A stretch of DNA of 18,481 bases from the NCBI RefSeq assembly GCF_000313135.1, contig NW_004457689.1, forward strand, positions 28,237-46,717. Direction: 5' to 3'. Position 1 is the stretch's first letter. Every line of letters begins with the position of its first letter. This document shows, piece by piece, positions 9,280 through 15,918 of this stretch. The notes beneath the pieces were generated by a model, which saw only the letters and a program-made list of their open reading frames with translations, did not search any database and had not been told where the DNA came from. The DNA comes from Acanthamoeba castellanii str. Neff (taxonomy: Eukaryota; Discosea; Longamoebia; Acanthamoebidae). A program made the position numbers and the translations under genes.

Positions 9280-9879
9280 CGCGAGCGCGTTGTGTTTCCC
9301 TCTCCACCCTCGTGAGAGCAAGAGGGAAGGAGAAAATGCATTTCCCTTTGTGGCACTTGATTGTCTTCGCCCCCCCCCCTCCACAAACGCCAACTTCCCC
9401 TCAAAACTAGTTGGCACGGAGCTGCTCCCCGTCTGAGATCTGTTGAGACCAGAGATCTGTCTTTTGAGTGGCCGGTCAACACTCAACTCTCTTGAGTAGC
9501 CTAGGGTGGGCCGGTCAACACTCAACAGGGAAGATGCAGTGCATGGGTCACACGAACAAGGAATTCTCTGGCCGGGAGTTGACCTCCGGGCCTCAAGCTC
9601 GGCCAGACAGAAGAGTTCCTTGGCGCCACATTCAGGCCTCTGGCCAGCGCCAATTAGTTCCGAAGATCTAAACCCTGGCTTTCCTGGTGGCTGATGGACA
9701 ACTCTATCGCGCTCGTAGGGACTTCAACAACAAGCCCTTGGGAGGTCAGCTTGCGACGGGTGACGACAGCTTTGTGACACATTGACATGGTTCGCAGTCA
9801 GCGGCTTCGCCTAACCTTTAGCAGAACCACTTCACATACCACCATCCCCTTCTCACGCCCAGACAGCCCTAACTTCAAC
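9280..9879. other. 600-base intergenic region between the two paralogues
   Basis: No convincing exon on either strand. It contains a C9-10 run (about 9371-9380), repeated AGATCTGT words near 9437-9460, an 18-bp direct repeat (next entry) and a hairpin ACTCAA-CTCTC-TTGAGT (9481-9497). The 3' part must contain the promoter of the gene at 9880. No TATA box is obvious. Confidence 0.5.
9470..9526. repeat. 18-bp direct repeat, 39-bp spacing
   Basis: GGCCGGTCAACACTCAAC occurs exactly at 9470-9487 and again at 9509-9526, separated by a short hairpin. TGAGT/ACTCA words recur around it. It could be a paired protein-binding site or a remnant of a tandem duplication. Confidence 0.8.
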
Positions 9880-10673
9880 ATGAGCTACCCGATGTACCCT
9901 CCTGGCCCGCAGAGTGGCTTCGTGGACCCTGCCGGCTACCCCATCAACCCTTCTGTACCCTCTCCTCAGCCATTTGTATTGATCATTGTCTGTGTTGGTT
10001 GCTGATCTAGGTCCAATGACTCAGTATGGGGACTATCCACCCCTAGCGTACGGCTATGGCGCCCCGAGCTACCCTCCGCCTCCTGGCTGCATGGGTTCGG
10101 GCTACTGCTCCATGGACCAGTACAGCGCAGGCCCTCCTGCTGGCGCCTATCCTGCTCAACCACGCGGGACGCCTTCGCTGTACGGTGACCACCACCCGGA
10201 AGAACTCTACAACCACGGCCAGGTATGATCATGTCCGAACGTAAGAGCTCCCACCCTGCATTGAATGCTCACTGGCGATCGGGGACAGCAATACGGGATG
10301 ACGCGTGGTGAGGTGGACGAGGCGCTCAAGCAGTACCAGGAACTGAGCGAGAAGCAGCAGCGCGGCGAGACGGGCGAGACGACGGACCGTGGCATGCTGG
10401 GCGACATGATCCTCAACTTCCGCTTGCCCAGCATCATGGAGTTCCTCACCCTGATGGGCTCCAACAGAATGGTACCACTCTCATCAACACTGCTTGACCA
10501 CACTGACACTTTCCTCCGTCCAACAACTACAGCACTACGTGCCGGTCGCGCCGGGGCCAGCGCCGCCGATGTACCCCCCGCCTCCAGTGTACAGTCCCTA
10601 TGGCTACCCCGTCTACCCAGGGGCCAAGTACAAGGCCAAGGAAGACCCGTCCAGCGCAACGGAGCAGAGCTGA
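9880..10673 (+). CDS. Pro/Gly/Tyr-rich protein with conserved C-terminal module, paralogue B (198 residues)
   Basis: Not a recognised family. Exons: 9880-9954, 10025-10222, 10289-10471, 10533-10673, all introns in phase 0. The N terminus MSYPMYPPGPQSGFVDPAGY parallels paralogue A. Exon 2 is Pro/Tyr-rich (YGAPSYPPPPG). Residues 92-152 hold the shared module: QYGMTRGEVDEALKQYQELS, DRGML, then FRLPSIMEFLTLMGSNRM. The intron that splits the module in A just before LPTIKEF is absent here. The C terminus ends in a Pro/Tyr stretch (PMYPPPPVYSPYGYPVYPG) and KYKAKEDPSS instead of the GMGQQQYPP repeats. The exon 2 acceptor was chosen at ACTCAG (10024) because the earlier AG (10010) gives a stop in phase 0. 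A poly(A) signal follows at 10696. Confidence 0.82.
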
Positions 10674-10689
10674 AGCAGCAAGCAAAAGA

Positions 10690-11600
10690 AAACAAAATAA
10701 AATCGGCGTCGTCGCCCTGGTTGTACGCGATGCACTCGGGCAGGACCTTGCGCAGCACTCGCGAGGTGGCGTCGCCTCCGTGTCCGTCCGACACCCCCAA
10801 AGCAAAGATCCGGCGGCGTCCATCGGCCACACGCCACAAACGTCACGTCCTCCATGTGCGGTCGCTGGCCCTGTCGCTGTTCGATGCCGATCTCGGCGCG
10901 AATGTCGCTGGTGGTTCGCGGGGCATTGAACATCGAAAGGCGGGGCGTCGGGAAATGGCGGTTGATGGTGTAGGCGGCCCGCATGAGGTGCTGGATGCGC
11001 ACCCACCGGTGCGTGTATCCTCCCCGTGGCTTGCGCACCTTCTTGGCGGTCCAATCCTGGCCATCGCTGCCCCGCGAGGCTTGCCGACAAAGGACGCATT
11101 CGCGCTCGCCTCCGGCGCTTTGCGGATGGGGCTGCGTGGGTATATGATTGGTGTCTGGACAGAATATCCTGCCCGGAGGGATGCAGCGATGTGATCGCTT
11201 CGTTTTCGTTGTATCCAGCGACGCAGGCCACCTCTTGGGTACCGTTCCGTGACTGGAAGAGCGTCGATGTCCACAGGACGAACTCGGTGGTTTCTTCATG
11301 TTCACAAAACTCGGCCAAGTGATAGAGAGCCTCGGACATGTGTCGTTCAGCGATCGTCCACTCAAGATCCGTCATTTGCTCCACATACAAGACATTGGCA
11401 ACAACTGCCTTATCACGATTGTCAATAATCTGAAAGTGAATCAAGGCAGATCCCCATGAGGCGATCTTGATGATCTGCAATTGGCGTCTCAACATGTCCA
11501 GCACACCCTTTGTGCATGCAATCCAAGATTGAAGACACGAGCGCTGGTGTGCTGCCCCCCCATGCCACCAGAATAAATGACTTGGTCTATGACCACCACA
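10690..11600 (-). pseudogene. Truncated and frameshifted PP2C-type protein phosphatase
   Basis: Minus-strand similarity begins in a helical segment of unknown family (11500-11200: ...IIDNRDKAVVANVLYVEQM). It continues about 11085-10850 with KKVRKPRGGYTHRWVRIQHL and RQGQRPHMEDVTFV, the first PP2C metal motif (MED). It then resumes in another frame with RRRIFALGVSDGHGGDATSR (DGHGG at 10773-10787), the second metal motif. The frame changes at about 10822-10843 with no intron-sized gap. The match ends near 10703 at the poly(A) region of the convergent gene. The rest of the catalytic domain, including the later Asp metal ligands (the GD and DN motifs), is missing. It is therefore a dead or assembly-broken 5' part of a Ser/Thr phosphatase gene. 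Confidence 0.65.
10696..10701 (+). terminator. Poly(A) signal of paralogue B
   Basis: AATAAA, 22 bases after the TGA at 10671-10673, in an A-rich stretch. It abuts the point where PP2C similarity on the other strand ends. Confidence 0.6.
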
Positions 11601-12893
11601 TTTGAACATGGATTGTGGCATGTGATCTTACATTGTGCATGGAGCCTCTCCACTTGTGTCACTATGCCAATACAAGTTCTCTGCCAGTGAATGCAGCCAG
11701 TGGTTGGCCAAGATTGTGCCCTACGCCATGTTCAACAATGGGCAGTGTTGGGGTATCAAGTGCAAGGATCCCAGTACTGCCTACCTCTCCAATGTTGTGC
11801 CAACAGACAAGTTCATGGGGCATGTGACTTGAAACGCCATACTGGGCAATGATGACAAGACTGTGGTGTTCATCACCCAATCCTACCTCACAATGCACAC
11901 ATTCAGCCATCCAGATCCTTCCACCTGACCATGTGCAAGGTTGTCAACCAGCTGCCTGTGCACTCTTCAACAATTGCTGGGACAGCAGCATGTACATCAC
12001 AACCAAGTTGTTTGGCCCCTTGCCCAAGCAGTTGATCACACCCTGCAGGTTCCACACAGGCATCACAACAGTGGTGATCCAGAGACACAAGGCAAATAAA
12101 CTAGTACATTTTCCCTAGATAGTGTCACATGAGGTTCTGGCCAAGCATGTGGCTGCGCAGCTCAAGCCACACACTGGGCATGAGCATGCCATCCCTGGCA
12201 GCATCCAATCACATGCTGTTGGCCACCCAACATGCAGTGTTGAGCCACCCCATGCTGTCATGTCATTCACATTCCTGGATGCAGTCTGTCCAATCATGCA
12301 GACCCTCCAGAAGAAGCATGTACACAGTGATCATGAGCATCCAACAGTGTAGCTGGATTGTGACCACCATGTCTTCCAACTGAGACCCAATCACAGTGCA
12401 ATCCTCCTGCAGGTGCCAATTGGCACAGCAATGGCAATCCCAAGATCCACCAACTGCCAACCTCAGCACAGTCATGAAGAAGATCCAATACACCAATACC
12501 TACTCAGGAGAGAGCCACTGGACACTGAAGGAAGGTGTCAAGGGTGGTTGGTCTGTGGGTAGTGTGCCTGGCTGGAATATTGAACCAAACTTCCAGACAA
12601 TGCCACCTTTGCCCTCCATGCAGATGTTATGTTATGTTTCCCTGCAACAGCTCAGGGTAGCAAGGGAATCACCCTGCACAGTGTGACAGTCAATGACCCT
12701 TACATCATCCCTCCCCATCACAAGCTTATGGTCACACCTGTGGTCACAAGCAAGGTGACCAATTGGGTCTTCAATGTGGAGGTGACTGTCCAAGGCAGTA
12801 TCACCCTCAACTTTAACCCTCCTGTGGCCCTCAGCCCCAACCCCAACAATAAGCACCATTACTGGTGGGCACTGATTTTTGTTGTGCTAAAAT
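11544..12893. other. CpG desert: about 1350 bases with three CpG
   Basis: By direct count only three CG dinucleotides occur between 11544 and 12893 (at 11724, 11835 and 12156), although GC content is close to 50%. The segment is packed with TG and CA instead. Adjacent DNA has several CpG per 60 bases. The edges are sharp, at about 11543 and 12894. This is the expected scar of deamination of methylated CpG. Confidence 0.9.
11612..12870 (+). pseudogene. Decayed gene with aerolysin-like (ETX/MTX2) beta-rich features
   Basis: Coding-like stretches are spread over several plus-strand frames and broken by stops. One, from 11635, reads YKFSASECSQWLAKIVPYAM and ends at a TGA at 11829. Another from 12396 contains YTNTYSGESHWTLKEGVKGG. 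The next (12629 on) contains TVNDPYIIPPHHKLMVTPVV and a strand of alternating polar and hydrophobic residues. The frame changes at about 12600, consistent with loss of one base. The order of a Thr/Ser-rich strand, a PPH(x)K turn and alternating beta strands recalls the aerolysin/ETX-MTX2 pore-forming fold. That is inference from pattern, not a verified match. The gene as it stands cannot make an intact protein. It coincides with the CpG desert. Confidence 0.42.
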
Positions 12894-12946
12894 CGTGTGA
12901 GATTCTTGACCTACCATGTGGCTTGCTCCAATTTCAGCCCTCAGGG

Positions 12947-13054
12947 GAATTATCGCCACAAGGGGCCCGGTATCCCCTGCGAATTGTCGCCGCCACAAGG
13001 GGTCCGGTATCCCCTGCAAATTATCGCCGCAACTTTGGCGTTAAATACCCCTGC
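12947..13054. repeat. Three-copy 34-37-bp tandem repeat just before the YciI-like gene
   Basis: Units: 12947-12980, 12981-13017, 13018-13054. Each starts (G/A)AATT(A/G)TCGCC and ends CCCCTGC. The first two share ACAAGGGGnCCGGTATCCCC, whose AGGGG/CCCCT arms make a dyad around CCGG. The third is diverged in the middle. The array ends 42 bases before the ATG at 13097 and may act as an upstream element. Confidence 0.8.
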
Positions 13055-13096
13055 ATGGATTCATCTTTAACTATTTTGATTAATCTTGTTTCCGTC

Positions 13097-13612
13097 ATGC
13101 AACGAGTGAGGACTGCCGCACCTTGCCTTGACAGCGCTGCTGGCCGCCTTGTGCCCGCCCAGGCCGGAGCCAGAGTTTTCTCCACTGCCTCAGGTACGAC
13201 TTGCTCCTTGTGTGCTCCTCCCCCCCCCACAACCAAGTGAATCTGTTATCGTTCACCTGCGGTCTTCGACTGGTTCAAAGGTGCCACGGGGACGCCAGCT
13301 GCCGCGCCCACAGTTGACAAGCTGCATGCGCTCATGTACACCTACGTGGACGGCATTCTCGAGAAGCGTGCGCCCCATCGCGCGGCGCACCTGGCCTACG
13401 TCAAGCAGTACGAGGACGACGGCCGCCTGGTGGCCGGCGGCGCGTGGGAAGACGCCAGCGGCGGCTTGATCGTCCTCCGCACCGATACCGCCGACGACGT
13501 CCATCGCTTCGCTCATGACGACCCCTACGTCAAGGCCGGCCTCGTCACACGCCACGAAGTGCGCCCGTGGCTCGTTGTGGTCGGCACCGCCAAGAAGGAA
13601 CCCTCGTCGTGA
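13097..13612 (+). CDS. YciI-like (YCII domain) protein with mitochondrial presequence, 142 residues
   Basis: Exons 13097-13193 and 13281-13612; the intron has a C9 tract before the AAAG acceptor. Residues 1-32 are rich in Arg, Ala and Ser, without acids but one, and end RVFSTASG, a typical mitochondrial presequence with a cleavage-site-like end. The mature part is a YCII fold: LMYTYVDGILEKRAPHRAAH, then AYVKQYEDDGRLVAGGAWED, then FAHDDPYVKAGL and VRPWLVVVG. This matches the conserved His, the DPYxKAGL motif and the RPW end of the family. YciI-like proteins are small dimers of largely unknown function; some relatives act on muconolactones or related small molecules. It is convergent with the next gene, 61 bases between stops. 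Confidence 0.88.
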
Positions 13613-13673
13613 GGCCTGTTCACATGTGTTCGGCCGGGCTTTATGAGAACAGTGTTTGCTGTAGCTTCCGCTC

Positions 13674-14974
13674 TTACAGCTTGGCGTTGTGGTGCTCGAT
13701 CGAGAGCGACGGTGCTGGTTGTCGTTCGTCGAGGCCGAACACATTACAGGCGTTCTTCCACATGAAGCGCTCGTAGATCTCGGGCGCGAGACGCAGGTCG
13801 CGCTGCACGCTCTCCACACAGCGCTTCCAGCTGAGCTGCGGGAAGTTGGTGCCGAACAGGACCTTGTCTCGCCCGTGCGTGGTCATGAAATGGACCAACG
13901 GCTTCGGGTAGTAGCGCGGCAAGTAGGCCGAGGTGTCTGCACGGTTGGACCCCGACCCGCCACCGTGTGTGAGCACTGTGCCAACATGAAGAAGACCCAG
14001 CCAGCAGGGTTCAACAGCGCACCGATGTACACGTTGTCAAACTTCCACGCGAGGTTGATCATCTCCTCGGTCCACGGATGGCCGATGTGTCCGCCCACGA
14101 TCTTGAGGTCAGGGAAGGTCAGCGCCACCTCCTCCAAGTAAGGGACCGGCCTAAAGTACATCAATGGCCACCAAACAACAATCATCATCAGCAGCCCAAG
14201 TAGTGTTCGCAGCGCGAGCCCGCAGCAGGGACTCGGTGGCGCACCGGCCCGGCTCGGACGGCATCAGGGGTCCTGTGTGGCCAACCTGAGGACAGAACGG
14301 AATGCCCAACTGGGTGCACTTCACTGTTGGGTTGAGAGCGGTGAGATGAGCTTGAAGTCCCTACAAAACGAGCACGTGGCCCTGGGCCAGGCGTACCGTA
14401 GAGAGGGTAGTAGAGCTTGTCATTGGGCGGAAGCTTCCACAGCCAGCCTGTTGCATCTCACTGTCAGTTCAATGCGCTGAAACCAGAGCTCTGGGGTGGA
14501 GAAGAACGCGTGCGGTACCCAACACTTTAAGACCCTTGAAGCCGTACTCACACACGGCCTTCTCGAGCATCTCGACGGCCTCCACGGGCTTGTCGAGGTC
14601 CACCGTCGCAATGCCCACAAACCGATCAGGGTAGGCCCGCGTGTACTCTGTCGGGCAAGCCTGAGTGCACCACGCAGCTTGCTGTGTGGTGGGAGCAGCG
14701 TGGTACCCAGAACTTGCTCGTTGGTGAAGATCCACTGGCCGGGCCTGCACCAAGCGCACAGCATGATGCGGTCGATGCCTTCTTGGTCCATGAGCGCCAC
14801 CAGCTGCTTCGGGCTCATGGTCAGGGCCTCAGCCTCCTGCGGCTTCGATGCGTTGGTGGGGGGAGAGGCGAGCAACGGGGACCCAGACTTGACGAACAGG
14901 CGGGCCACCTCGGGCAGCCGCCTCCATACTTCTGCCGTAGGTGGGTTACACCACACGTCCACCACACTGCTCAT
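13674..14974 (-). CDS. Amidohydrolase-2 (ACMSD-like TIM barrel) family protein, 305 residues
   Basis: Six exons, phases consistent: 14974-14707, 14647-14519, 14447-14397, 14323-14245, 14150-14023, 13936-13674. The family holds metal-dependent decarboxylases and hydrolases. Visible blocks: MSSVVDVWCNPPTAEVW, IDRIMLCAWCRPGQWIFTNE, AYPDRFVGIATVDLDKPVEA, GFKGLKVLGWLWKLPPNDKL, GIPFCPQVGHTGPLMPSEPG, FPDLKIVGGHIGHPWTEEM, NVYIDTSAYLPRYYPK, GRDKVLFGTNFPQL. The usual N-terminal HxH is replaced (DVWCNP), and the barrel-end Asp of FGTD is Asn (FGTN). The middle His residues remain (QVGHTG, GGHIGHPW). No targeting peptide is visible. It is divergent from the YPP gene at 15181 with a 206-base shared promoter. 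The family call is strong; substrate unknown. Confidence 0.9.
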
Positions 14975-15180
14975 CGTCCAGTGTACAGGTGGCGAAGAAG
15001 AGGAGTGTGTTGCGTATTTCGCACCCAAGCGAGATTTCGAGCTGGCCAGCAAATTGCTGGGTGCGTCTGGCCGTTGCCTCGTCTTTCTCTCTTGGTCAGC
15101 ACACAACAAGCGCAGCAGCCAACACACACCGCAACTCGCCCTCCCATCTACTTCCCTGAGCCACCCACACCATAACAAAC
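14975..15180. promoter_or_regulatory. Divergent promoter between amidohydrolase and YPP-repeat genes
   Basis: 206 bases between two start codons that point away from each other. No TATA box. An A/C-rich leader (ACACACCGCAACTCG, then CACACCATAACAAAC) precedes the ATG at 15181, similar to the leaders before 8194 and 9880. No specific factor site is claimed. Confidence 0.5.
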
Positions 15181-15850
15181 ATGTCTCAACCGCACGGTGA
15201 CGCATCTGCTGCCTACCCGCCCGGCGCCTACCCACCCCAGCAGGGCGGTGGCGCCTACCCGCCTGGCGCCTACCCACCCCAGCAGGGCGCCTACCCCCCT
15301 GGTGGCTTCCCTCAGCAGGCCGGCTACCCGCAGCAGCACGCTGGTGGCGCCTACCCGCCCGGCGCGTACCCTCCTCAGCAGGCCGGCTACCCGCAGCAGC
15401 ACGCTGGTGGTGCCTACCCGCCTGGCGGCGCGTACCCCCCGCAGGCCGGCTACCCGCAGCAGGGCGCCTACCCGCCTGGCGCGTTCCCGCCCCAGGCCGG
15501 CCACCCCGCTGGCGCTCACGTTGACCCTCACGCTCAGGTACCCCGCACACCACCATCAAAGAAGATTTTATCTTTAGAGATCTGTGATGATCAGATCTGA
15601 TCTGATTGTTTGATGTTGTGTGCTGTACGCGCAGGCGGTGCATGGTAAGGACAAGAAGGACAAGAAGGAGGGTAAAGAGGGAAAGGACAAGAAGGACAAG
15701 AAGGAAGGCAAGGAGGGCAAGGAGAAGAAGGACAAGAAGGAGGGCAAGGAGAAGAAAGACAAGGAGGGCAAGAAGGACAAGAAGGAGGGTAAAGAGGGAA
15801 AGGAAAAGAAGGACAAGAAGGAAGGCAAAGAGAAGAAGGACAAGCACTAG
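15181..15850 (+). CDS. YPP-repeat protein with Lys/Glu/Asp/Gly polyampholyte tail, 190 residues
   Basis: Exons 15181-15537 and 15635-15850, one phase-0 intron. Residues 1-119 are repeats of AYPPGAYPPQQ and AGYPQQHAGG, with no Lys or Glu. Exon 2 (residues 120-190) is almost only Lys, Asp, Glu and Gly, in units such as KDKKEGKEGKEKKDKKEGK, ending KDKH. The layout recalls annexin/synexin-type and plant glycine-rich A3-type GYPP proteins, but the tail is distinct. No signal peptide, membrane span or enzyme motif is present. The whole protein is expected to be disordered. The first exon ends DPHAQ, like the HAQ and HGQ exon ends of the tandem paralogues at 8607 and 10222. Function unknown. Confidence 0.88.
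15646..15847 (+). repeat. Purine-only coding minisatellite (AAG/GAG/GAC/GGC units)
   Basis: Exon 2 of the YPP gene is a run of imperfect 12-30-base units such as GACAAGAAGGAGGGTAAAGA. Nearly all bases are purines on the + strand, about 200 bases long. Such a strand-asymmetric tract can form triplex or R-loop structures and is prone to length change. Confidence 0.85.
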
Positions 15851-15918
15851 GAGCACTGTAACGTTTGTGAGGAGAACAACACGATCTTGTGCACACGCTT
15901 CTAGGCCTTTACTTCTTC

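Noticed and set aside
10527..11621. A functional PP2C gene
   Set aside because: The frame changes between the two metal motifs and the 3' half of the domain is missing, so it was called a pseudogene pending read-level checks.
12629..13240. 203-codon plus-strand frame that runs into the YciI-like gene
   Set aside because: A fusion of the decayed gene, the tandem repeats and the YciI presequence in one frame by chance. The YciI gene has its own ATG, presequence and intron.
14420..15856. 478-codon minus-strand frame
   Set aside because: Its N-terminal two thirds are antisense to the YPP gene; only 14974-14707 is a real exon of the amidohydrolase.
15574..15896. Leu/Phe/Ser-rich minus-strand frames that look like membrane proteins
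   Set aside because: Complement of the Lys-rich coding minisatellite; no splice or family support.
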